A DNA stretch of 64,000 nt from Hymenochaete sp. R1 (lineage: Eukaryota; Basidiomycota; Agaricomycetes; Hymenochaetales; Hymenochaetaceae). A model generated the notes under the pieces. The model saw only the letters and a list, made by a program, of their open reading frames with translations, did not search any database and was not told the origin of the DNA. Within the stretch, counting starts at the first letter, position 1, and each line of letters opens with the position of its first letter. Below, piece after piece: positions 9,741-20,309 of the stretch. The stretch covers positions 1-64,000 of the forward strand of contig JAFREE010000060.1 in the NCBI GenBank assembly GCA_019400425.1. The letters run 5' to 3'. A program made the translations under genes and the position numbers.

Positions 9741-12700
9741 ATGATTCGTACTCAAAGTCGCTCATCGACAATCTACTCGGATAATGACCCATTGTCTCTC
9801 GTCCTTAGACCTCCCCCTCTCGAATCAGACGACGAGCGCAACTCTCGTATCGCTGCTGAACTCGAGGCTAAACGTATCTCGGATCGCATAGACGATGAGC
9901 TTCGTCAAGAGAGAGAAGAAAGAAAACGCGCAGCAGTCCCCGTCAAGGTGAGCTGAACGTCCTCTATGCGTATATCATGCCCTGCCTTGCCTTTCCCCCC
10001 CGCTTCTCGCTCTGCATACGTCTTGGACCGGTTGCAAACTCCTATCATGCCATTCATTCCAAAAACAAACGAGACCCCACATTCCCAATATTTTTGCATT
10101 CCCAGAAGAGGAGGCTGCGGAACCGTACTCCCGTTTCTTTGCTACAAATGCATTTAGTCTCCCACACAACCCAACTTCTTCGTCTTCGCATCACCCCACA
10201 CGCTCCCCTAGCTCTATTCATCCCCAATATTTGGAGAAGGACATTCTCCGAACTCAGATACATGCGCAAAAGTATGGTTGATCCTAAAACCGGCATGAAC
10301 CGTCTTTCTCCCGAGTACTCACTACCATCACTGCGTTTCATCTTCACGTTGCAATGACCATCCTGTCACTTCCTTTCTCCTCTTGTCATCGAACCCTGTT
10401 TTGCACGCGACTATCTGATGCATCTTACTGATGGAATCGTGTTTTCTCGTTTCCTTAGCTCTTGCTCCTCGGACAAGCCGAGTCCGGCAAGTCGACTCTC
10501 CAAAAACAGTTTCAGCTCATGTATGCGCCCGACTCGCTCGATGAGGAACGTGATTCCTGGCGCTCGGTCGTATACTTCAACGTCGTCCGTACTATCAAAC
10601 GTGTTCTCCAGGCTCTCGATGCCCTTAATCTCGGCGCATCCCCATCCGGCACTGGCACACCGGCTCAAACAGGACCCCTCGCGAGTGGGAGCAATGTCAA
10701 TGAAGAGATGCTTACGATGGCGGAGGATACGGATACAAGTCCTCCGCTCGAGGAGGCTATCGGTATTCCGCCTTTGACAAATGCCCAACGAACAGAACTT
10801 GCTACTCTCAAGCTCCGGCTCAGTCCTCTTCTAACAGCGGAGACGAGCCTGGCGGAACGTCTCACGGGCGGTGTTCAGGTCGGTGCGCTTGCTAAGAAAC
10901 GTGGAGGTGGTGTGTATGTACGGAACGGGTGGCAGACGACGATGACGGTCTCAGGGAGGAAAAGGCGATTCGGAGAGAGCGGGGATACAGATGGGCCGAA
11001 GGGCAATGAAGAGGAGAGAAAAGATAAAGGGAAGGGGTTGAATGACTATGCGCAGGAGGAGATTGACAAGGTGTCGAGGCTGCTATTTGCATGTCGGGAG
11101 GATGTAAAAGTGTTATGGGCCCATCCCGTCGTACGGATGCTCATCGACAAACGGAAGCTTCGACTTCAGGAGAGTGCGGACCAGTGAGTATTCCACTACC
11201 AATCCAGTAGATTCTAATCTCTCATTGTTTCCTCTTCTCACCTCCTTCGTCACTTCACATCCAGCTTCATGCATAGTATCGACCGTGTCTCGGATTCGTC
11301 CTACAAACCCTCCACGGATGATATTCTGCGGTCGCGCCTCCAAACGATGGGTATTGCCTCTCACGAATTCACCGTCCAAATAAGTGGACGCTCGGTCCTT
11401 TGGCACCTGTACGATGTTGGTGGCGCGCGCGGGCAGAGGCACACGTGGGTGCCGTATTTTGACGACGCCAACGCCATCATCTTTTTGGCGCCAGTCTCAG
11501 CGTTTGATCAAGTTTGTGTCCCTTTCTGTCCTTTGTGCGATTTAGCCTGACGTGGATTTCCGGCTTCGATTATAGTATCTGGAAGAGGACGCAAAAATGA
11601 ACCGGATCAACGATTCCCTTCAAATTTTTACTTCGATATGCTCCAACGAATTACTCAAGAGAGTGCATCTTGTCCTTTTCCTAAGTACGTTCAATTATTA
11701 CGAGGTCACTTGGCTCTTGTATCCTTCCCCATTTACTCCTGAAACTGATTAGAAGCTGTAGATAAGACAGATGTATTGAAGCAAAAGCTAGCCGGGGGTG
11801 TGGCTGTCAAACGATAGTGCGTCATTTTCCTTTATTCAGTGCTCTACCTATTCTGGCGCTCCTTGTTTTTGTCTTACTGATCGTGCTTTGCTTTCTTATT
11901 CTCATCTATTCTATCAATATCACACCTCACCTCACGTTTCATCGACATTTATCGCTATCGCGAACCAACCAAACTCAACTGCATCACCAACTCATTACGC
12001 CATCACCTCAATTCGCCGAATGGTGACTCATCCACTTTGTCCCGTTCTCCGTGCACTGCGCATTCCCGCGTGCGTCCATCAACGCATCATGCATCATCGG
12101 AACACTGCAACCCACGTCCTTCGGTGTCTATCTCGCGTTTTCCCTTGCGATGCGGTCGCTGATCGACTTCCCTGACGTCCGTCCTGTGGCTTACGGAACT
12201 TTCGATCCCGTTGGGTCATATCTGTCAATGTTTTCGCGCATGAAAACATTTTCGTTAATATATCGATTATGATGGTCGTTCATCTCTCATAACTCAAACA
12301 ATACTCAAACTCACGCAAACAGCATCCCGACATACGGTAACCGCCCGAGCACGTACGAAGCTGTGATCGACTATTTCCGGACACACTTCATGCAGGTGCA
12401 CAGGAAAAACAACGAGGAACATCGTGTGCTATACACACATCAAACAAGCGTTGTTGATACGACGACAACGCAGAGTGTAATTAGGAATGGTGAGCTTTGT
12501 TTTTCTTTCGTTGCTTTCTTGGGATGGGAAAGAACAAGATGGATTACAGAACGGAATGGAGCTTTTGACAGAGCATCAAGGCTTCTTATTCTTCGCTCTC
12601 TGATCCGAGTGGATTGATATGCATAGGTTGATGCAGTTTGCATCAGGCTACAATCAGACTCGAAATGTTATCATAAATCATTTCCCATCTATGGATGACA

Positions 12701-12832
12701 GTCGTTCCCTTCTGTTGTTCAGCTTCTTCTTTCCTTGCTAGTGATTAATCCACATTTACTAACGCCGACTCCCACCATACAGTGCGCGACTCCATCTTCC
12801 GAGGATATCTGCAGGAAGCCTCTCTTGTATAA
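9741..12832 (+). CDS. Divergent large G-protein alpha subunit without the catalytic Gln
   Basis: Heterotrimeric G-alpha-like GTPase of about 519 residues (typical is about 350). Exons with consistent phases: 9741-9947, 10459-11183, 11265-11511, 11576-11684, 11762-11816, 12323-12489, 12783-12832. Motifs: P-loop GQAESGKST, usually GxGESGKS; switch I RLQTMGI, keeping the arginine finger; switch II DVGGARGQRHTW, where the family has DVGGQR, so the catalytic Gln is Ala; NKTD guanine motif; then YIPTYGNRPSTY. A long acidic and Ser/Gly-rich insert lies in the helical domain (about 10640-11060). The N-terminus MIRTQS lacks the Gly-2 myristoylation site, and the C-terminus ends YLQEASLV without the usual Cys. 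Expanded divergent G-alphas are known in basidiomycetes. I infer altered or slow GTP hydrolysis. Confidence 0.9.
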
Positions 12833-13550
12833 AGCATGAGACGGCATCGCATCAGATCAGATGATGAACTAAGGCTCCCAAAGGAGGTGGCCTCTCACTC
12901 CTCGCATTTCGTGGAATACACGTTCACGCTCTCAAAAACTGACGTTCGTGCGCATACCCGCCTATTCTAAAATCGAAACACGCCCCATTTTATTTGCATC
13001 GAGCAGTTGGCATTTGGATCTTTCTCAACCCTTTCATAGACTCCCTTCGTACTTCCTATTTTTGTCAAGCTCGGAACTTTCGCCTTTTTCCATTCTCATA
13101 TGTCCCTTCCATTTGCACTTACACTACATTGTAGTTCATTTGCCCTTTTCTTTGGAGGTTTGAAAGCTTTCATCACCCATGACAATACTCATCTATCTAC
13201 CGATCTATTTATCCTCCTTTCTGATTTCAACCACGATATATTCCTCCCCCTTTCTCAGTTATTCATTTCAATACTTTCCGCCCTTCTTCACTTTTTTAAG
13301 AATCTATTGCATCTCATTCCTTACGTTTATCCCGTCAATTTTCGCCACTTTTAATGTCTCTTTGTTGTTGTACGTTTGTCCGTCTCTTACCGGACCTGTA
13401 ATATTTGTTACTCGACGTTTTACGCTATGACGTGCATGCTCTGCTCTATTTGCCTTGCTAATTATGTTGAATCCGCTTGGTTATGACGAATTCATATCTT
13501 CTTCGCTTTGATGTCAAATCATCAATTGTGGTCTTCTTTCTCATAGAAAC
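12833..13550. other. Intergenic, pyrimidine-rich
   Basis: Downstream of the G-alpha gene and upstream of arm B of the inverted duplication. Plus-strand sequence is T/C-rich (about 13010-13400). Short open frames here look like chance products of that composition. No gene supported. Confidence 0.4.
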
Positions 13551-14180
13551 GACTTTGCGACGGAGAATGCCGATATACCACTTACGTCAGCATTTGACTT
13601 TCTTCAATGACTTCAAGCAAACGGAGGTTCGTCTTTTATTTCATTTTATACGCGTATCCAAGTCTCATCGACTCCTCGAAGCTGGTATCAAAAGGAGACG
13701 ACAAGGGCGGCCGTTACTCGTAAGGCTAACTATAAATGCACGCCATAATCTATATGGACGTCCTTTTACAGTCGTCACTGGTGCCACTCATACTGGAGTG
13801 ACTGGATGGAGAAAGTGCAATAAAGCATTTGCTAGCCCGAGTCGACTGTATAATAGGAGGCAAAACCTACTCTGAATGCCAAGGAGGTAAGCATTCACTA
13901 CTTAAGTGGACCTAGTATTTTGCGAAGACTTGGTCGCCTCATCCGATACACAATCTTTCTCCTAGTTCACCCTCACTCGCACCCATCCGATGTCATCCAA
14001 ACAGGATCTTCCAATTACCCCAGGCTCTACAGGAGCAGGCTCAAGCTCCCGAAAGCGCCCTCGTAACTCACCACCCAATGATGATGCATCAAAGAGAAGG
14101 GCCATAGGAGACGCTGGCGTCACAATGGGCCTTGACCTTTCGAACAAGAAGTTCATTGCGCTTGCACGTCTTTCGGCACC
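13551..14180 (+). repeat. High-identity arm B of the inverted duplication (promoter, leader, N-terminus)
   Basis: Matches the reverse complement of 5640-6278 at roughly 90% by eye. It includes a 79-base leader intron (13887-13965) and runs about 190 bases into the coding sequence. An upstream ATG at 13876 lies in the leader exon, out of frame with the main start once the intron is removed, in a stretch conserved in both arms. Confidence 0.85.
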
Positions 14181-15693
14181 CTATAACATCGACAAAATCT
14201 CTGAATTCAGAGCGTGCGTCAAAAAATATCTGAGGGACGAAGAGTCTACAAATGAAAAGATTTCTGCCGAGGGACAAAGCGGCGTGCCGTGGCCCCAGCC
14301 CCAGATCCGTCAACCCTTCCTAATCGTGCTCGTGGCACTCGCTACCTGCTCTTATATTCTTCAGCTTCCTGCAGATTATGACTTCTCGGCATCTACAACT
14401 AATCACGATCCCTTCCTAGCTCAATGCGACGCAGTGATAGCAGCAATTCCCGCCATGGATCAGACCACGAGGTCGAAGGATGAAGTTCGTAGCTTCTTCG
14501 AGACTTTGGACATTTATGACCCAGATCTTCTCCGTGCAGCAACTAGCAATGACTTTGAAACTCTTAAAGAAATTTGCAAGCAATTGAAAACGAACTGCCA
14601 TTCTGTGTATGGCCGATTGGAGGATACGCGCCAATCGCCTCTTACTACAGACGACGAAATAGTCGAGAAAAGTCTCGATAGGACTTCCACCGTTATTCTA
14701 CTAGCTTACATCCGGCTCATGACTGCGCTGGAGCACGCTCACTCTTTAGCGGAGAAAGTGCATAAATCTATTTCTCCGCCGTGGTTCTCGTCTCTACACT
14801 GGGCGCACAGACAATATGCGAAAATGAAGGAGGCTATCGACGCACTCGAGTTGCGTCATGGAGGAGGCCGCCACGGGTCGAACCGGGACGATGCGGCAAA
14901 TCGGGTTGGCAAGGGCAGCAGTCTACTTGCGAGCTTATCGTTGGGGTCTGTCATCCAAAAGTTGCATGAGCACTCTTTCAACGAGCAAGATTCCTGGTTT
15001 CCGAAGTCCGGAGATAGCCCACCATTCCACTATGCGTACGGAGTGGCTCACTGCGCAGCTCAGATCTGTTGTTTAATCATGGGAAACCCACAGTACACGT
15101 CACCCTATGCTATAAACTTCGAAATGGTCGAAGGATGGCGCAAACTGCTTCATTTGCACGAAGAACCAGAAAGCGACGACAGTAAAAAGAAACTGCAGGC
15201 TAAGCTTGACATTATTCGCTCAGGTGCCGACTCTCATATTGACGAGATTCCCGTTCCACTTGATCGGCCAAATAACTACGCGTCGCAGATCCACAGTTGC
15301 ACGAAAGAAATATGGGGAGAGGTATTTAGCAGAGTTAATGTGAATGCGCCGCTCTATATGTCCACTATTCATGGTCCTGGCCCACATTCCATCAACAAAA
15401 ATCGCCCCTTGTCCTCAGGAGAGTTCGAGATGCTTGCAGCATATGTTTTCACTTGTTATGTGCAAATGATGGAGGCCAGCAAGCTCATTTACGAAACGGT
15501 GAAAGAAAGGGAGCGTGAGGGCAATGACCGTTCTGCATCAAAAAAGGCACAAAGTCTTTTACAGTTGTATAGGGAAATGAGGTACGAGCTGAAGATGCTC
15601 AAAGACGCTGATATATGTGTTGACTTCGATAAATGGGCTGCACATTCCCAAGAACTCCGAAATGTAGCTTATGATCACGTTAGGGGAAACTAA
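13990..15693 (+). CDS. Hypothetical protein, copy B of an inverted paralogous pair
   Basis: Single-exon 567-residue protein, paralogous to the minus-strand gene at 4109-5830. It shares the N-terminal basic, probably nuclear-targeting segment (SSRKRPR...ASKRRA) and the start MSSKQDLP. The body keeps PWPQPQIRQPF, FFETLDIYDPD, VILLAYIR, HSLAEKV, WFSSLHWAH, WFPKSGDSP and the C-terminal VFTCYVQMMEA...FDKW pattern. No signal peptide, membrane span or known enzymatic motif was seen. The diverged bodies without frame damage suggest both copies have been kept under selection. Function unknown. Both genes probably share regulation because their upstream regions are nearly the same. Confidence 0.8.
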   Translation: MSSKQDLPITPGSTGAGSSSRKRPRNSPPNDDASKRRAIGDAGVTMGLDLSNKKFIALARLSAPYNIDKISEFRACVKKYLRDEESTNEKISAEGQSGVPWPQPQIRQPFLIVLVALATCSYILQLPADYDFSASTTNHDPFLAQCDAVIAAIPAMDQTTRSKDEVRSFFETLDIYDPDLLRAATSNDFETLKEICKQLKTNCHSVYGRLEDTRQSPLTTDDEIVEKSLDRTSTVILLAYIRLMTALEHAHSLAEKVHKSISPPWFSSLHWAHRQYAKMKEAIDALELRHGGGRHGSNRDDAANRVGKGSSLLASLSLGSVIQKLHEHSFNEQDSWFPKSGDSPPFHYAYGVAHCAAQICCLIMGNPQYTSPYAINFEMVEGWRKLLHLHEEPESDDSKKKLQAKLDIIRSGADSHIDEIPVPLDRPNNYASQIHSCTKEIWGEVFSRVNVNAPLYMSTIHGPGPHSINKNRPLSSGEFEMLAAYVFTCYVQMMEASKLIYETVKEREREGNDRSASKKAQSLLQLYREMRYELKMLKDADICVDFDKWAAHSQELRNVAYDHVRGN

Positions 15694-16053
15694 GAGCTCC
15701 GTATCCATACTTGTAGCTATTGTCTGTTACGTGTTTGATCATGCTTGATCTATCACAAGCCTTGTCGTTTAGTCGTGTGCAATCGCATAACTTGTATTTA
15801 AAGACTCTCAGAAAACTATCAACTAGTACTAACCTTAGAGAGATTGTAGGACAATCGTTCGCGCGGCTGATGGAAGAGCCACAATGTAAATAAAAACAAT
15901 CAAGGACAAATATGCAGATCTACATCGGACCAGCGCTGAACGTTGAATTCCAAGCTCTGCAGCCCTCTCATATTTCTCCTACCCTTCGTCTGCCGACTGA
16001 TATCGACTTTGCTCATCCGCATCGTGAGCATACGTGAAGGTGGTCCAGCAACC
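15694..16053. other. Intergenic
   Basis: Separates copy B of the paralogous pair from the capping-protein gene. It should hold the 3' end of the former and the promoter of the latter. No coding segment or notable motif was seen. Confidence 0.4.
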
Positions 16054-17370
16054 ATGTCTGAGCTTCTCGACTCCATGCTCGACCTCATGAGGCGCCTTCC
16101 TCCCACAAAGGTGGAAGAGAACGTTGCCGCCCTCGTCCGTATTTGCCCAGAATTCGCGGATGATCTCCTCGGGAGTGTCGACCAACCACTGCGGGTCATG
16201 GTTGATCGTGAATCTGGCAGGGAGTATCTGGGATGCGACTACAATCGCGATGGGGACAGCTACCGGTAAGTCGCGGCTTTCGTCGACTTTGCTCCAAGGG
16301 AAAACGAGTTACTGTATGCAAGGTGCTGACGGCGTATACATCCAAATGTTACTATGGGCGTGGTCCTGTAATCGCTTTATTTTTGCTAAAGCTCTCCATG
16401 GTCGAACGAGTACGACCCTCCTTTAGAAGATGGCACCATGCCCTCGCCCAAGCTCCGGAAGCTCGAGATCGCAGCAAACGAGGCATTCGACACTTATAGA
16501 GAGATGTAATTCTTCCTAAATAATTATTCATCTGTTATTATACATTGCTTAACACTATCATATTGTGTGATTATCTAGGTACTTCGAGGGCGGCGTCTCG
16601 AGCGTATATCTATGGGATCTCGACGACGGAGGTTTCGCTGGTGTAGTAGTCCTGAAGAAAGGTTCCGTCTCGTCATTCACGTCTTGCCTGGTCTTTCTAC
16701 TTACCCATTCTTGATTCCATGCATCCAACCTCATACCCACATGCCGGACTTTCAGTGCTCTCGAATTCACCTCCAGCCGGGAGCGCGTCTGCACCTGCAG
16801 GCGCCTGGGACTCAATACACGTATTCGAAGCTTCTGAACGCGGGCGGACGGCACATTACAAACTCACGAGCACCGTCATGCTACATCTTGTAACACAAAG
16901 TCGGGTGCAGAAATCTGGATCTGGAGGATTGGGTGCTAGTATCGATGTGGAGGCGGATGATAACGATGCGGAGGAGAGTGCCCCGGGGACGGGAAGTATC
17001 ACGTTAAGCGGGAGCATGACCAGGCAGGCAAGTCAAATCTCGTTTGTTCTCGAGGGCCATTCGCTGACGTATTTTCTCCTGATCTCCTATGAAACACATA
17101 AATGGTATCCAATACTCCACTATTCTCGCTTTCTCTTGCCTTCAGATCGAGCAAGACTATCCACTCGCTGATATATCTTCACATGTTGCCAACACCGGGC
17201 GGATGGTAGAAGAGCAAGAACTGCGCATGCGCAATACACTACAGGACGTGTACTTTGGTAAAACGCGAGACGTTGTTGCGGAGCTGCGATCACAGGAGAG
17301 CCTCGAACAAGCACGTAGGCAAAGGGAGTTGCAAAAGGAACTGGTGGGTCACTTGAAGGCGAAGAAGTAG
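16054..17370 (+). CDS. CAP2: F-actin capping protein beta subunit (Cap2/CapZ-beta)
   Basis: Forms a heterodimer with CapZ-alpha that caps actin-filament barbed ends. Five exons: 16054-16265, 16392-16505, 16579-16661, 16756-17027, 17146-17370, coding for about 301 residues against about 270-290 in other species. Diagnostic stretches: [39 protein letters not shown] split across the first junction, [50 protein letters not shown], and [11 protein letters not shown] followed by [14 protein letters not shown] small acidic insert (about residues 190-215) accounts for extra length. Intron 4 (17028-17145) begins GCAAGT rather than GT. A GT donor at this point would break the frame with [13 protein letters not shown], so it is read as a GC-AG intron. 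Confidence 0.94.
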
Positions 17371-19527
17371 GCATGAATGCTTGGAGATTTGGGCTGAGCT
17401 TGCATAGTCTCGACAAACCAGGATAAGCATTCATAGGGTAAAAAGGAAGTGGACAAAAGTCGAGGATGTATACTATTCAAGTTGGTCATCATACCACAAA
17501 ACTGATTTCTCTTTTACATGTCTCAGCAAGATTTAACTTTGGAAATGGAAGTGATGAACTTGCAACAGTCGCGAAAATGTATCAATTTTCCATCCCCACG
17601 ACATCATATTCAAGGATTCAAAACAAAGCACCGAACATCCGTTTCTCATAAGCATGAGGCTAGCGACCGTAGGCATTGATCAGCTTTGGGGCTAGTTGCT
17701 TCAAGCAGCGACATTGTTATTTGTTTCTTTCAGGATCACACACGATGGCCGCTTTACCCGTTCGATACTATTTGTCGGGAACGAAAGCCTACAAATGTCG
17801 TCAGGTTATTGAGTCAATCCGCCATCACGTCGATTCATGAACTTCTTCCTAGGCTGTGAAGTGCCTTGATACCTATTAGACGATATTATTACTTGGAACT
17901 CGATGCGCGGGTCTCCTTTTGACCGTACCATTGGTAACACTATATTAAAGTACATGACTTATTCCTTATTCGACACGGCGTGAAAACATAACACACACTT
18001 CTGTAAAGCTCAAGTGACCAAGCTCTCCAAAATTATGTCTTGTCTGTATAAGCCATTAGCAATAGGAGAATCATATACGCTCAACCAATGACCCATGGAC
18101 ATCAGCTTGAACCAAGAAAGACATAACAGGAATCGAGAGCTCGTGTTCATACAGCGGAACCCCGCAGCAACCTCCTTCAAGCAACCTTCTCCCATTACTT
18201 TTTCGCGCGCCATGGACGCAAACGCACACGCGTACCCCATTCGCGGGGAGGGAGATGGAAAAAAACTCCTGCGCAATCGACCGGTCGAGACGCAAGAATA
18301 CATTCTCCTCGCTCCCATTCCGTCGCTCACCACGTAACTTCATTGCATACCAAACTCCTACAAAAGCACCGCACCTCTTTCGTCCGAGAACGACCCCCTT
18401 ATACGGCAAATAGAGTATAGCATTTCGGTCGTTGTTACTTAGGTGGTAGAGCGGCGCATATACAGCATCCCGAGATGTCCTAATTGAAGGCGGCGACGCA
18501 TCCCATAACGGGGAAAGAGGGCATACGCTGCACTCGTTCGGCATGTTCCAGCCCTAGCCTGGGAGCAACGCTCGATACTACACGCACTAAGTCCACCGAG
18601 AGTCGGTTTGGAGATCTCTTCTTTCTTCCCCTTGAGAAATAAAAAAGCCTCCGGACGGGAATACGAACAAGTACGTCTTTGACTAGAGAAAGGCATAAGT
18701 GGTGGATTTAACCTCGCTGCCTGACTAAGGAGGACCACAACGAGCGTGAGTGCATATATGGAGGAGGAAGGGATCGAACAAGCACCGCGAGAGTTGTTCT
18801 CACTGTTTGTCATACGTACGCGTGTTCGCCTTTGCTCCATTCCTCAAACGACTCCCGATGCTTTCCCATAAATCTTGCTGCGGAATGGCATAATTGACTT
18901 CGAATGAGCAGCACTAACAAGATGACCTCAGTCCAGCAGCTTCCCCCAGTGTGGCGAATTTGGCTACAACGATCTTTGTCTCCTCTCGATCGGATCGAGG
19001 ACACAAATTAGGACCTTTTACCCGGAAAACGGCCTAATTTCCGGAGATAGTAAGTCTTGTGCATGCAAAAAAGCGCAGTCTGCCGACCCAAAATCGCAAT
19101 TATATCGATAGCTTCCGAGACAATAACATGCCTTCTCATTCGTCTCATCGGCTTCGCGCTTCCTCGCTGAGAGCTACGGAACTCGTATGAAAATCTCCCA
19201 CAGGTGTGTTTTCCCTCGGCACTTCTTGACGCACGGTACGAGCTCCAAGCAGCGGACCGAATTCCCAGGCGGGTTGGGGGGCACATTCAAGAGGAATGCT
19301 CGGAATTATAGATCGAGGGAAACGTAGGTGGGGGGAAGGGTGCCGGTACGTTTTTTGGTTTGTGCGTGCTCACGCACCCGCACCCAACTCGCTATTTTAT
19401 AAGTTGCGGATTGGGGCTTTAAGTAGCTGCTCGTGTGCTTGGGAGCAACGATCCTGCTTTCCTTCCCTTCTTTCTTCCCCTCTTCCCTTCACTGTCTTAA
19501 CAAAGCGACTTGTCTTGTTCCGTGACC
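17371..19527. other. Gene-poor 2.1 kb region upstream of the repeat-peptide gene
   Basis: Open frames on both strands are short and lack recognisable domains. No tRNA-like or rRNA-like sequence was noticed. The last ~200 bases are probably the promoter of the secreted repeat protein. The rest is unexplained and is the longest apparently empty stretch in the first 24 kb. Confidence 0.4.
19393..19403 (+). promoter_or_regulatory. TATA-like element upstream of the repeat-peptide gene
   Basis: TATTTTATAAG lies about 125 bases before the ATG at 19528, followed by pyrimidine-rich sequence (about 19462-19490). The arrangement fits a strongly expressed fungal gene with a TATA box, but this is inferred from the sequence alone. 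Confidence 0.4.
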
Positions 19528-20309
19528 ATGCTCTTCAGCCGCGTAATCTTTCTGTCGACGATTGGGCTGGTGCTGGCTGCTCCAATGCCGAGAGCAGATG
19601 TTGTGAGCGATGGTAAGGTCGAAAAGCTTATAAGCCTGGCGTAGAAGTTCTAACACTAACATCCGCACTCTCTTCTAGTTGTCAGTCCACCATTAGGGCA
19701 GACTTTCAAGGGCCGTGAGGGTGAGTCGAATGGCCAATTACAGATGAAAACCAGCGCTGATCCTAGGCAATCCTACAGCTCGAGTCGGCGACCCTTTGGG
19801 GGAGACGTTCCGCAAGCGTGAAGGCAAGTATTCAGAGCTACCTTGTGCCACCAGCTCCTAACCTATCAACGGCTGCGAGTAGCTAAGATTGGCGACCCTC
19901 TGGGCACCACGTTCCGAGAACGGGACGTAGACTCGATCAAACGTACGCTCTTCAGCTCCCTGTGTGTTCGCGTTCACACGAGTAACAATAGACGACCCTT
20001 CTTCTAGCTGTATCAGACCGTGTTGGAGCGCCACTGGGCGAGACCTTCCGAAACCGTGATGTTGAGTCGATAAGCCGTGAGTTCGGAACTTTCATTGGTT
20101 TTGGGGCGGGCCAATAACTGTAAAAATGTCATAGCTGTATCTGACCGTGTAGGAGCGCCTCTTGGAGAAACGTTCCGGCAACGCGACGCTGACACGGTAA
20201 AACGTACGACCATCTTGACCCCTTTGCTATAGCTTGGCAGTCGACTGACCGCGATATTTTCATAGCTGTATCCGACCGCGCCGGCGCACCTCTAGGAGAG
20301 ACTTTCTGA
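19528..20309 (+). CDS. Secreted tandem-repeat protein, one repeat per exon
   Basis: Seven exons: 19528-19612, 19679-19720, 19779-19823, 19883-19942, 20008-20076, 20135-20203, 20266-20309. They code for 137 residues. Exon 1 gives a signal peptide (MLFSRVIFLSTIGLVLAA, likely cut after AA or APMPR). Each later exon carries one unit around (V/I)G(D/A)PLGETFR. The last three begin PVSDR(V/A)GAPLGETF and the protein ends there at TGA. Junctions between units are basic: FKGRE, FRKRE, FRERD, FRNRD, FRQRD. Every intron is phase 1, so exons can be duplicated without frame change. Intron 3 starts GCAAGT (GC-AG). Exon 3 has an alternative in-frame acceptor 12 bases upstream. Layout resembles Kex2-processed repeat proteins and ribosomal peptide precursors of fungi, but only FRKRE has a classic KR site. 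Function unknown. Confidence 0.78.

Noticed and set aside
4109..15693. Transposon with terminal inverted repeats
   Set aside because: The arms are whole genes with promoters, not transposon ends. No transposase, reverse transcriptase or target-site duplication was seen, and the spacer holds normal cellular genes.
19528..20309. Mating pheromone precursor as an explanation of the repeat-peptide gene
   Set aside because: The protein ends GETF with no C-terminal CaaX farnesylation motif, and it has a conventional signal peptide, unlike basidiomycete pheromone precursors.
19528..20309. MSDIN-type cyclic peptide toxin precursor or UstYa-type cluster
   Set aside because: No MSDIN-like leader, no POPB-type oligopeptidase, and no DUF3328 (UstYa) gene was recognised anywhere in the window.
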